Assembly (NCBI GenBank): GCA_030149325.1
Contig: JASBRS010000041.1
Location: 1 to 64,000 of the forward strand
Source: Deinococci bacterium
GTDB taxonomy: Bacteria > Deinococcota > Deinococci > Deinococcales > Trueperaceae
Direction: 5' to 3'
DNA length: 64,000 bases
Position 1 is the first letter of the stretch, and every line of letters begins with the position of its first letter. The notes beneath the pieces are model-generated. The model had not been told where the DNA came from. It saw only the letters and a program-made list of their open reading frames with translations, and ran no database searches. A program made the position numbers and the translations under genes. Positions 33,707-41,095 of the stretch are shown here, one piece after another.

Positions 33707-34680
33707 GCGCGAGGCCGGCGGTGAGGGTGGTGCGAGCCGACGAGGTGCGGCGCGCGGTGGAGCTCGACCCGGAGGCGTTGGAAGCCGTGAGGGACGCCTT
33801 CGTGCGGCTCTCCGCCGGCGACGCCGTGCAGCCGCCCGTCCTGCGCATCGACGTCCCGGAGCATCGCGGCGAGATCGACGTCAAGGGCGCCTACCTCCGC
33901 GGCCTGGACAGCTTCGCGGTGAAGCTCTCGAGCGGCTTCTTCGGCAACCCCGAACGGGGCCTGCCGACGGCGAGCGGGCTGATGGTGGTGATCGACGCGG
34001 CCACCGGCTTCGCGCGCGCCGTCCTGCTGGACGAAGGCTACCTGACCGACGTGCGCACGGCCCTGGCAGGAGCGATCGCGGCCGACCTGCTGGCGAAGCG
34101 TGAGGTCGACACCGTGGCGGTCCTGGGGGCCGGCGGCCAGGCACGGTGGCAGCTGCGCGCGCTCCTGCGGGTACGACGCCCACGTCGCGTGGTGGTGTGG
34201 GCCCGTCGCGACGAGGCCGCCCAGCGCTACGCCAGCGAGATGAGCGCGGCCCTGGGGTTGCCGGTGACGGTCGTTGCCGACGCCGAGGCGGCCGTGCGCG
34301 GCAGCGACGTCGTCATCACCACCACGCCGGCCACCCGCCCGATCGTGCGGGCGTCGTGGTTGCACCCCGGCCTCCACGTCACGGCCATGGGGGCGGACGC
34401 CGAGCACAAGCAGGAGCTCGAGCCGGAGGTGCTGGCGAGGGCGGACGTCCTGGTCTGCGACAGCCGCCCCCAGGCCCGTCGCATCGGGGAGTTGCGCGGA
34501 GCCTCGCAGGCGGCGGTGGAGGTGGGCGACGCTCGGGTCGCGGAGCTGGGCGAGGTGCTGGCGGGCATCCGGCCCGGGCGTACGTCGGCGCAGCAGATCA
34601 GCGTCTGCGATCTCACCGGTACCGGAGTCCAGGACACGGCCATCGCGCGCCTCGCGGAGAGCCGCCTGCGGGGGTCGTGA
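33703..34680 (+). CDS. Ornithine cyclodeaminase/mu-crystallin family protein (EutC-like)
   Basis: A 325-residue NAD(P)-binding protein of the ornithine cyclodeaminase/mu-crystallin family. The substrate-side motif 'KGAYLRGLDSFAVKLSSGFFGN' contains the Lys and Ser typical of the family. 'VVIDAATGFARAVLLDEGYLTDVRTALAGAIAADLLA' and the dinucleotide loop VLGAGGQARWQL (around 143-154) follow. EutC of ectoine clusters belongs here and works with EutB on hydroxyectoine. Coupled by ATGA to the EutB-like gene; last gene of the operon. Ketimine reductase or alanine dehydrogenase activity is the main alternative. Confidence 0.85.
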   Translation: MSARPAVRVVRADEVRRAVELDPEALEAVRDAFVRLSAGDAVQPPVLRIDVPEHRGEIDVKGAYLRGLDSFAVKLSSGFFGNPERGLPTASGLMVVIDAATGFARAVLLDEGYLTDVRTALAGAIAADLLAKREVDTVAVLGAGGQARWQLRALLRVRRPRRVVVWARRDEAAQRYASEMSAALGLPVTVVADAEAAVRGSDVVITTTPATRPIVRASWLHPGLHVTAMGADAEHKQELEPEVLARADVLVCDSRPQARRIGELRGASQAAVEVGDARVAELGEVLAGIRPGRTSAQQISVCDLTGTGVQDTAIARLAESRLRGS

Positions 34681-34756
34681 GGGAGGCGGGCGGCGGGCCC
34701 GTTGCGCTCGACGGGATGGCGGGTCGGCCGTGGTGGCGACGACGGGGACGCTGTGC

Positions 34757-34762
34757 TATGCT
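34757..34762 (+). promoter_or_regulatory. Candidate -10 box of the rpmH/rnpA operon
   Basis: TATGCT; start near 34769 leaves a leader of about 115 nt before the shared AGGAGA ribosome site. The 202-nt gap after eutC holds nothing else I recognise. Confidence 0.5.
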
Positions 34763-34882
34763 CTTACGGCTCGACTGTGAACGGCCCCGCCGCAGGCCCA
34801 TCGGGCGAACACAGCGTCGGTCACGCATCCAACCCCGCAAGACCAGGGTCCGACGAGCGACGGCGGGTTGCGATAGGAGAAC

Positions 34883-35392
34883 GTGAATGAAGCGCACGTA
34901 CCAACCGAACAAGCGCAAGCGCGCCAAGACGCACGGCTTCCGCGCCCGCATGGCGACGCCCGGCGGCCGCAACGTGATCAAGCGCCGGCGCGCCAAGGGA
35001 CGCAAACGCCTGTCGGTATCGGATCGCTGAGGCCGGCTCCGGTCCTCCGTTCCCTCAAGGGGGACCGCGCCTTCCAGCGGCTACGCAAGGGGCGTTCCAG
35101 TGGCGCGAAGCATCTCAGTCTGCGTTGGCGTCCTGCACGGCACGGCGAGGTGCGGGTGGGCATCGTGGTGAGCGGCAAGGTCGGCAACGCGGTGGTCCGC
35201 AACCGCGTCCGGCGCCGCTTGCGCGAGGCCCTGCGCGGACTGCTGGCCGGAGGGCTTCGGCCCGAGGCGAGCTTCCGCGGCACGGCGTCCGTCGACATGG
35301 TGGTGATCGCTCGGCCGTCGGCGGCCGAGGCGGGGTACGCCGAGCTGCGCGCTGCGCTCGAGCGGGCCATGGAACGGGCGGGGCTGCTGTGA
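34883..35392 (+). CDS. rnpA: Ribonuclease P protein component with long N-terminal extension enclosing rpmH
   Basis: A 169-residue RNase P protein, about 50 residues longer than usual. The conserved core begins near residue 54 ([19 protein letters not shown]), with the signature [13 protein letters not shown] at 106-118. It helps the RNA subunit trim tRNA 5' ends. The only usable in-frame start upstream of the core is the GTG at 34883; there is no in-frame ATG, GTG or TTG between it and the core. The first 49 codons therefore overlap all of rpmH in another frame (rpmH ATG at 34887), and both genes share one AGGAGA ribosome site. This is the layout described in Thermus. The stop overlaps the GTG of yidD. 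Confidence 0.88.
   Translation: MNEAHVPTEQAQARQDARLPRPHGDARRPQRDQAPARQGTQTPVGIGSLRPAPVLRSLKGDRAFQRLRKGRSSGAKHLSLRWRPARHGEVRVGIVVSGKVGNAVVRNRVRRRLREALRGLLAGGLRPEASFRGTASVDMVVIARPSAAEAGYAELRAALERAMERAGLL
34887..35030 (+). CDS. rpmH: 50S ribosomal protein L34, nested inside rnpA
   Basis: A 47-residue highly basic protein, [20 protein letters not shown] and onward through '[20 protein letters not shown]', the almost invariant L34 sequence, with a short VSDR ending. It is a structural protein of the large subunit. The whole gene lies within rnpA in a different frame; its ATG is 4 nt after the rnpA GTG, and the AGGAG at 34875-34879 serves both. It heads the widely conserved rpmH-rnpA-yidD-yidC-jag gene string that often lies near the replication origin; I see no dnaA or DnaA-box cluster in the window. 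Confidence 0.97.
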   Translation: MKRTYQPNKRKRAKTHGFRARMATPGGRNVIKRRRAKGRKRLSVSDR

Positions 35393-35724
35393 GCCGTCTG
35401 GCGCGTACCCTCGCGACCGCGCCCATCCGCGCCTACCGGCGCTTCCTGTCGCCCCTGAAGGGCGCGCCGAGCTGCCGCTTCCATCCCACCTGCAGCGCCT
35501 ACGCCGTCGAGGCGATCGAGGTGCACGGCGTGCTCAAGGGCACGTTCCTGGCCGTGCGGCGTGTGCTCAAGTGTCACCCGCTCCATCCGGGCGGGTTCGA
35601 TCCCGTACCCCCGGCCGTGGTGTCGCCGCGCGTCGACGCGCGATCCATGGCCTCCCGCCGGCGGAATGCGACGGGCGACGCCGCCCCCCACCCCCGTTCG
35701 GAGACCCCCTCGGAGGCATCTTGA
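35389..35724 (+). CDS. yidD: Membrane protein insertion efficiency factor YidD
   Basis: A 111-residue protein starting at GTG 35389, which overlaps the rnpA stop. The first ~73 residues are the YidD core: [20 protein letters not shown], then [17 protein letters not shown], and [18 protein letters not shown]. The cysteines and HP motif are conserved. An amphipathic N-terminus should bind the inner membrane and assist YidC. A C-terminal tail of about 38 residues, rich in Arg, Pro and Ser, is not part of the usual family length and ends in an overlap with the yidC start (TTGA). Confidence 0.93.
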   Translation: MSRLARTLATAPIRAYRRFLSPLKGAPSCRFHPTCSAYAVEAIEVHGVLKGTFLAVRRVLKCHPLHPGGFDPVPPAVVSPRVDARSMASRRRNATGDAAPHPRSETPSEAS

Positions 35725-37289
35725 AGACCCTTCGCACTCTGGCTCTCGTCGCCCTGCTGGCGTCCAGCCTCGCGCAGGCGCGCGTGGTGTTCGGCTCGAA
35801 CGACTTCCAGGTCTCCGATTTCAAGAACCTCGAGAAGGTCACGGCCACCTGCTCCACGGCCCGGCCCTCGTTCCTGTGCCGGTTGCAGGACGCCACCCTC
35901 ACCCGCATCCCCACCAAGGGCGTCGACTACTTCTTCGACGGCGCCGGTGAGCTGGTGGCCGCCTACGCCAAGCCCCAGAAGGGGCAGTCCTACAACGACT
36001 ACCCCATCGACCGGCGCGTCAACCTGATCCCCTACACCGCCTCGGTGCCGGGGATGGGCCTGCTGGTCGACGGCAGCTACGTGGTACCGAGCGACGTCAG
36101 CGGGAGCTGGAAGCGCACCAGCGACATCGAGCTGGTGGGCACCTTCCGCTCCCGCGCGGGCGACCTCGAGGTCGAGCGTACCGTCAACGTCAGCGCCGTG
36201 AGGGAGCACATCGACGTGACCGTGAAGGTCACGCCGGCGTCGGCAGCGGCCGCGCCGGCAGGGGGGGCGACGCCGTCCGGGAGCGCGCCGGCTGCGCCGC
36301 CCAGCCTGGCGCTGGCGACCCCGGGCATCGCCGGGACGGCCGCGCCCGTCGTGAAGATCGGCCACGGCTCCGACTTCACCCTCGGTCCGCCCTCCGGGCA
36401 GGCCTACCCCGACCCGACCTACGCCTCGCTGCAGAACAACAACAACAACACCGGGGACGCCATCGTGCTGCGTCCGCTGTCGGCGGCTGCGGGCGTCTCC
36501 GCCGAGTTCCTGCAGCCCGACATGGTGGCGCTTTCGACCCCGCTGGCCGCCAGCGGAGCGACCTCGTTGTCGGCCGAGATGTACACCGGCCGCAACGAGC
36601 TGGTGCGCTACTACCAGGAGGGCTACCTCGACCTGCCTGGCCTGTTCCGTCCCAACATCCTGGGTCGGCTGTCTCTGTACATCGTGCAGTTGCTGGTGTT
36701 CATCCACAGCTACGTCGGCAGTTGGGGCCTCGCCATCATCGTCCTGACGCTGCTGTTCCGGGCGCTGATCTGGCCGCTGATCGCCACCCAGACCAAGTCG
36801 ATGTTCGGGATGCAGAAGCTGCAGCCGAAGATCAAGGAGCTGCAGGCCAAGTACAAGGACGATCGCGAGAAGCTCACGCAGGAGACCATGAAGATGTACC
36901 AGGAGGCGGGCGTGAACCCCGCCGGGGGCTGCTTGCCGATCCTGTTGCAGATGCCGCTGTTCATCATCCTGTGGCGCGTGTTCGTGAACTTCGAGTTCAA
37001 CCAGGGCTTCCTGTGGCTCCCCGACCTCGGCCAGGCCGACCCGTACTACATCCTGCCGGTGCTCTACGTGCTGGTGATGCTGGCGACGTCGTACTTCTCG
37101 GCGCGCGGCAACCCGCAGACGCTGCGGCAGTCGATGTTCATCAACCTCGTGTTCGTGCTCGTCATCATCAACTTCCCGGCCGGGGTGCTGCTGTACTATG
37201 TGGTATCCATGCTGGTGCAGGTATTCCAGTACTGGTTGCTGAGTCGCAACCAAGCTGCTGTCCCGGTGAGCGCCAAGCGGGCGAAGTGA
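35721..37289 (+). CDS. yidC: Membrane protein insertase YidC/Oxa1
   Basis: A 522-residue insertase. I start it at TTG 35721, 4 nt after GGAGG and overlapping the yidD stop; this gives a clean signal sequence ([20 protein letters not shown]). A large periplasmic region follows (about 20-300), with Ala/Pro and Asn-rich linkers. The Oxa1 core starts near residue 315: '[20 protein letters not shown]' with the conserved membrane Arg, the cytoplasmic hairpin '[19 protein letters not shown]', then '[20 protein letters not shown]' and two more segments, ending with a basic tail. It inserts and folds inner-membrane proteins with or without SecYEG. Confidence 0.95.
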   Translation: MKTLRTLALVALLASSLAQARVVFGSNDFQVSDFKNLEKVTATCSTARPSFLCRLQDATLTRIPTKGVDYFFDGAGELVAAYAKPQKGQSYNDYPIDRRVNLIPYTASVPGMGLLVDGSYVVPSDVSGSWKRTSDIELVGTFRSRAGDLEVERTVNVSAVREHIDVTVKVTPASAAAAPAGGATPSGSAPAAPPSLALATPGIAGTAAPVVKIGHGSDFTLGPPSGQAYPDPTYASLQNNNNNTGDAIVLRPLSAAAGVSAEFLQPDMVALSTPLAASGATSLSAEMYTGRNELVRYYQEGYLDLPGLFRPNILGRLSLYIVQLLVFIHSYVGSWGLAIIVLTLLFRALIWPLIATQTKSMFGMQKLQPKIKELQAKYKDDREKLTQETMKMYQEAGVNPAGGCLPILLQMPLFIILWRVFVNFEFNQGFLWLPDLGQADPYYILPVLYVLVMLATSYFSARGNPQTLRQSMFINLVFVLVIINFPAGVLLYYVVSMLVQVFQYWLLSRNQAAVPVSAKRAK

Positions 37290-37296
37290 GGCATCG

Positions 37297-37914
37297 ATGG
37301 ACGACCGCGATCTCGACAGGTACCTAGAGGACCTCGGCATCAACATGGACGAGGAGGACGAGCAGGAGGCGCTCCTCCCCGACGATGACGCCAACGACGA
37401 GGGCTTCCAGGAGCCTCTCCCGGTCCCGGGCGTGATCGCCCTCGAAGGCGATGCGGCGCAACGCTGCGAGGCCTTCCTGGTGGACCTGCTGCTCAACTTC
37501 GATCCGAGCTACGCCGTCGAGGTCGATGCCCTCGGCGACGACGAGCTGAGGGTGGAGATCTACGGCGGCGATCCGGGCAAGATCATCGGTCGGGCCGGCC
37601 GGACCCTGGCGGCGCTCGAGTTCATCACCAACGCCGTCATCAACCGCGACGAGGGCTCCAAGGTCCGGGTGTCGATCGACGTCGGCGGCTACAAGCGCCG
37701 GCGCGACGAGCGCCTGCGCGGCGAGGCCCGCAAGGCGGCGGCGCGCGTGCGCAAGACCGGCCGCCCGGTGGAGCTCGACGCCATGAGCGCCGCCGAACGT
37801 CGCGTCGTGCACATGGCGCTGGCCGACGATCCCGACATCGTCAGCGAGTCCTACGGGGAGGGCAAGGATCGCCGTGTGGTGGTGAAGCCGGCGACCGAGT
37901 CCGAGCCGAGCTAA
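37297..37914 (+). CDS. khpB: KH-R3H RNA-binding protein (KhpB/Jag)
   Basis: A 205-residue RNA-binding protein. An acidic N-terminus (about 1-40) replaces the usual Jag-N domain. The KH domain follows, with GKIIGRAGRTLAALEF (GxxG loop) near residues 95-110, and then an R3H domain: 'RRRDERLRGEARKAAARV' and 'ERRVVHMAL' with the R-x3-H signature. It sits 7 nt after yidC, its conserved neighbour. Homologues bind many RNAs and affect cell division and envelope growth in other bacteria; the target here is unknown. Confidence 0.93.
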   Translation: MDDRDLDRYLEDLGINMDEEDEQEALLPDDDANDEGFQEPLPVPGVIALEGDAAQRCEAFLVDLLLNFDPSYAVEVDALGDDELRVEIYGGDPGKIIGRAGRTLAALEFITNAVINRDEGSKVRVSIDVGGYKRRRDERLRGEARKAAARVRKTGRPVELDAMSAAERRVVHMALADDPDIVSESYGEGKDRRVVVKPATESEPS

Positions 37915-37919
37915 CCCCC

Positions 37920-38870
37920 GTGCTCCACCACATCCGCGATGCGTGCGCTCGCGTGACCGAGCGAGCGCGCTTCGTGCGCATCGTCGGGGACCTCGAGGCC
38001 TACCTCGACGGCTTCGAGCCGGAGGCCCTGCGGCACCCGAGCTACGACGTGAGCCTCCACTTCCGCGGGGAGCCCGAGGCCACAGTGGCGTACGTGCTGG
38101 TGCTCGATGCCGTCAACTTCGGCTCCGGCTACTTCGCCCACCTCCAGACGCCTCCCGGGGTGTCCGGCTACGCCCAGGTGGCGCGTGCGCTGACCGACTG
38201 GTTCCTCGAGGCCGGCCCGCCCTCGGCGGAGCGGTTGGCGGGGCTCGACGAGTTCGCCCTGGCGCCGCGCTTGGGGCAGGACCTGACCGACCCCTATCGC
38301 GTCGAGCTGATGCGCCTCTACGCCGAGGCGCTGAACGAGCTCGGCGACCACCTGTTGGGTCGCTTCGGGGGGCGCTTCGAGGCGCTGGTGGCGGCGGCCG
38401 GCCACAGCGCCGAGCGGCTGGCGGCGCTGCTGGCCGAGATGCCGTTCTTCCGCGACGTGTGGCGCTACGAGGGCCTCGAGGTCCCGCTCTACAAGCGGGC
38501 GCAGATCGCCGCCTCCGACCTGGCACTGGCCTTCGGCGGCAGCGGCTACGGTCGCTTCACCGACCTCCACGAGCTCACCATGTTCGCCGACAACCTGGTC
38601 CCGCACGTGCTGCACCTCGACGGGGTGCTCGCCTACGCGCCCGACCTGGCGCGGCGGATCGACGCCGGGGAGCGCCTGGAGGCGGGCTCGCCCGAGGAGA
38701 TCGAGGTGCGTGCCGTCGCCGTGCACGCCGTGGAGCGCCTGGCGGCGGCGGCGCGCCGGAGGGGCTGGAGCGTCGACCCCCGCGATCTCGACGTCGCCCT
38801 GTGGGAACGCGGCCAGGACGACGCCTACCGCTCGCGGCCGCCGCACCGGACCCTCACCACCGCCTACTGA
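37920..38870 (+). CDS. Queuosine salvage protein (DUF2419, Q-nucleotide N-glycosylase type)
   Basis: A 316-residue protein of the queuosine salvage (Qng1/DUF2419) family, which frees the base queuine from queuosine nucleotide or nucleoside for reuse in tRNA. Landmarks: 'LVLDAVNFGSGYFAHLQT', 'PYRVELMRLYAEAL', 'PLYKRAQIAASDLALAFGG', 'DLHELTMFADNLVPHVL', 'EIEVRAVAVHAVERL' and a final 'DVALWERGQD'. The Asp in the TMFAD stretch fits the catalytic position. The GTG start lies 5 nt after khpB, so it is likely in the same transcript. The family is mostly eukaryotic with scattered bacteria; no tgt or queuine transporter is in the window. Confidence 0.85.
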   Translation: MLHHIRDACARVTERARFVRIVGDLEAYLDGFEPEALRHPSYDVSLHFRGEPEATVAYVLVLDAVNFGSGYFAHLQTPPGVSGYAQVARALTDWFLEAGPPSAERLAGLDEFALAPRLGQDLTDPYRVELMRLYAEALNELGDHLLGRFGGRFEALVAAAGHSAERLAALLAEMPFFRDVWRYEGLEVPLYKRAQIAASDLALAFGGSGYGRFTDLHELTMFADNLVPHVLHLDGVLAYAPDLARRIDAGERLEAGSPEEIEVRAVAVHAVERLAAAARRRGWSVDPRDLDVALWERGQDDAYRSRPPHRTLTTAY

Positions 38871-38872
38871 AA

Positions 38873-38898
38873 GGGGACGGCGCCTGAGCGCCGTCCCC
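38873..38898. terminator. Bidirectional hairpin between the queuosine salvage and amylase genes
   Basis: GGGGACGGCGC (38873-38883), loop CTGA, perfect 11-bp complement to 38898, between convergent operons. Confidence 0.7.
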
Positions 38899-38923
38899 CG
38901 TCGAATCCACGCCTCGCGACGGC

Positions 38924-41095
38924 TCAGTTGCGCCGCACCAGGTAGCGCCAGCCGATGGCGGCGATGTCCACCTTGCCGTGGTAGGTGCGGAGGTTGGTGG
39001 GGTCCTGCCAGCCGCCCGCCGGCAGCGTCAGCTCGGCCGCGTCGGTGCTCTGGTTGAAGACCGCCAGCACCTGGCCCACGCCGGGCTCGCCGCGCAGGAA
39101 AGCCAGCACCGGGCCCTCGCCGGCGTAGGCCAGCCAGGTGGGGCTGGTGAGGGCCGGGTAGCGCCCGCGCATGCGCGCCAGCGTGCGGTAGTGGGCGACC
39201 ATGTCGGCGTCGCAGCTCGACCACTGCACCGGGTAGCGCTCCAGGTCGCCGTCCTTCTGCCCCAGCAGGGCACACTCGTCGCCCTGGAAGCTCACCGGCA
39301 TGCCGGGCAGGGCGTAGAGCAGCGCCGAGGCCAGCTTCTGGCGGGCCAGCGCGGTGGCGTCCGGGGTGGCGCCGAAGTCGCCGCCGCCCAGGTCGGTGAG
39401 CAGGCGCGAGGTGTCGTGGGAATCGATGAGGTTGAAGCCCATGGCGGCGACCGCCACCGGGTACCCCTGGTAGATCTTGGACAGACCGGTCAGCGCCCAG
39501 CGGCCGCCGAAGAGCGGCGACGAACCCTGCGCGTAGCGCAGCAGCACGTCCCGGCCGATGGCGTAGTTCATGAGCGAGTCGAACTGGTCGCCCTGCAGCC
39601 AGCTCGGCGCGTTCTGCCAGATCTCGCCGACCAGGTAGGCCTGCGGGAACTCCGGCTTGATGGTGGCGCGCAGTTGCTCGAAGAAGCTGGGCGCGTCGAT
39701 GATGTCGCCCGGCACGTCGACGCGGATGCCGTCGAAGCCCACCGTCATCCAGTAGCGGGCGACCTGGATCAGGTAGGTGCGCACGCCGGGGTTGCCGGTG
39801 TTCAGCTTGGGCAGGCTGGGCACGTTCCACCAGGCGGTGTAGGCGCTGGCGTCACCGGCCTGGAAGGGCCACGTCTTGATGAAGTACCAGTTCCAGTAGG
39901 GCGAGTTGGGGCCGTTCTTGACGACGTCCTGGAAGGCCCAGAAGCCGATGCCGGTGTGGTTGGGCACGAAGTCGAAGATGACGTGCATGCCCTTGGCGTG
40001 GGCGGCGGCCAGCAGTTGCTTCAGCACCTTCAGGGTGCCGAGGTGCGGCGCCACCTTCATGTAGTCGTTGGTGTCGTAGCCGTGGGCCGAGCCGGCGTCG
40101 TCGATGGGGTTGATGTAGAGCGCGGTGACGCCCTCGGCGGCGAGCTGGTCGAGCCGGTCGAGGATGCCCTGCAGGTCACCGCCGTAGTACTGGTGGCAGC
40201 ACAGGTCGGTGGGGGAGGGCGGCGACGTCCATGACGGGCTCACGAACGGCTTGGGGCCCGACCACAGCGGGTTGAAGTTGTACTCGTCGGACTTCAGCGC
40301 CAGCGCGTCGTTGCTGGGATCGCCGTTCCAGAAGCGTTCGGGGAAGATCTGGTAGCCGACGCTGGCGCCCACCCAAGGGACCGCGGTGAAGGGCTTCGCG
40401 GGCAGGGCGGTCGGGCCGACGTCGTGGGTCGTGCCGTCGGGCTCGGTGATGTGGAGGGCGACCCGGGTGCTGTCGGCCGGGATCCACCCCAGCCAGGTCT
40501 CGCGACCCTGACTCCACGCCTGACGGACCATCGCCACCGGATCGCCGGCGTGCGCCGAGCCCAGGGCCTCCACGGTGGCCGACGCCACCGAGCCCTCGCC
40601 GGCTTCGAAGCGCACGGCCAGGGCGTCGCCGACGCGCGAGACGTCCTCGGGGGAGGTGGCGTCGAACTGCAGGGCGAGGGCGGGAGCCGGGCCGCCGGCC
40701 GCGCGCACCGGCGCCTTGATCTCCTTGATGGCGTTGCCGCCGCCGTAGCCGTCGTCGACGCAGCCGTCGGCGGTGGGGTCGACCATGCCCTGGCCGTAGG
40801 TGGTGTCGTGGCACATGTCGTGCGGCCACTGGCCGTTGATGAAGAACTTGTACTGGTAGATGTCGGGCGCGAGCTCCAGGGTGACGGTCCAGGCGCCGTC
40901 GGCGCCCTGGGTCATGGCGGTCTCGCCCCAGTTGTTCATGGTGCCGCGCAGGCTGACCGAGGTGACGTCGAGGCCCGGCGGCGGCACGTAGCGGAAGGTG
41001 ACCTGGGCGGCCCAGGCGAACGAGGCCGCCAGCACGACGATCAGCGCCAGCAGCAGCGATCGTGGAGCGAGGCGACGGGAACGGGCATGGCTCAT
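38924..41095 (-). CDS. Secreted GH13 alpha-amylase with N-terminal starch/glycogen-binding domain
   Basis: A 723-residue exported glycoside hydrolase. Signal peptide: MSHARSRRLAPRSLLLALIV to about ASFAWAA. Residues ~30-110 form an E-set carbohydrate-binding domain of the AMPK/CBM48 kind ('SLRGTMNNWGETAMTQGADG', 'DIYQYKFFINGQW'). A second beta-rich linker domain precedes the GH13 barrel that begins near 'YQIFPERFWNGDPSND'. Conserved regions: I DFVPNH, II GIRVDV (nucleophile Asp), III VGEIW (acid Glu), IV DSHDTSR. It should hydrolyse alpha-1,4-glucans outside the cell and feed the maltodextrin importer encoded upstream. The ATG overlaps the preceding GH13 gene by ATGA. Confidence 0.93.
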   Translation of the reverse strand: MSHARSRRLAPRSLLLALIVVLAASFAWAAQVTFRYVPPPGLDVTSVSLRGTMNNWGETAMTQGADGAWTVTLELAPDIYQYKFFINGQWPHDMCHDTTYGQGMVDPTADGCVDDGYGGGNAIKEIKAPVRAAGGPAPALALQFDATSPEDVSRVGDALAVRFEAGEGSVASATVEALGSAHAGDPVAMVRQAWSQGRETWLGWIPADSTRVALHITEPDGTTHDVGPTALPAKPFTAVPWVGASVGYQIFPERFWNGDPSNDALALKSDEYNFNPLWSGPKPFVSPSWTSPPSPTDLCCHQYYGGDLQGILDRLDQLAAEGVTALYINPIDDAGSAHGYDTNDYMKVAPHLGTLKVLKQLLAAAHAKGMHVIFDFVPNHTGIGFWAFQDVVKNGPNSPYWNWYFIKTWPFQAGDASAYTAWWNVPSLPKLNTGNPGVRTYLIQVARYWMTVGFDGIRVDVPGDIIDAPSFFEQLRATIKPEFPQAYLVGEIWQNAPSWLQGDQFDSLMNYAIGRDVLLRYAQGSSPLFGGRWALTGLSKIYQGYPVAVAAMGFNLIDSHDTSRLLTDLGGGDFGATPDATALARQKLASALLYALPGMPVSFQGDECALLGQKDGDLERYPVQWSSCDADMVAHYRTLARMRGRYPALTSPTWLAYAGEGPVLAFLRGEPGVGQVLAVFNQSTDAAELTLPAGGWQDPTNLRTYHGKVDIAAIGWRYLVRRN

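Noticed and set aside
34681-34882. Replication origin near rpmH
   Set aside because: The rpmH-rnpA string often lies near oriC, but I see no DnaA-box cluster, AT-rich element or dnaA gene in the window.
35590-35612. GGTTCGATCC resembling a tRNA T-loop
   Set aside because: It lies in yidD coding for the conserved GGFDPVP motif and no acceptor or anticodon stem fits around it.
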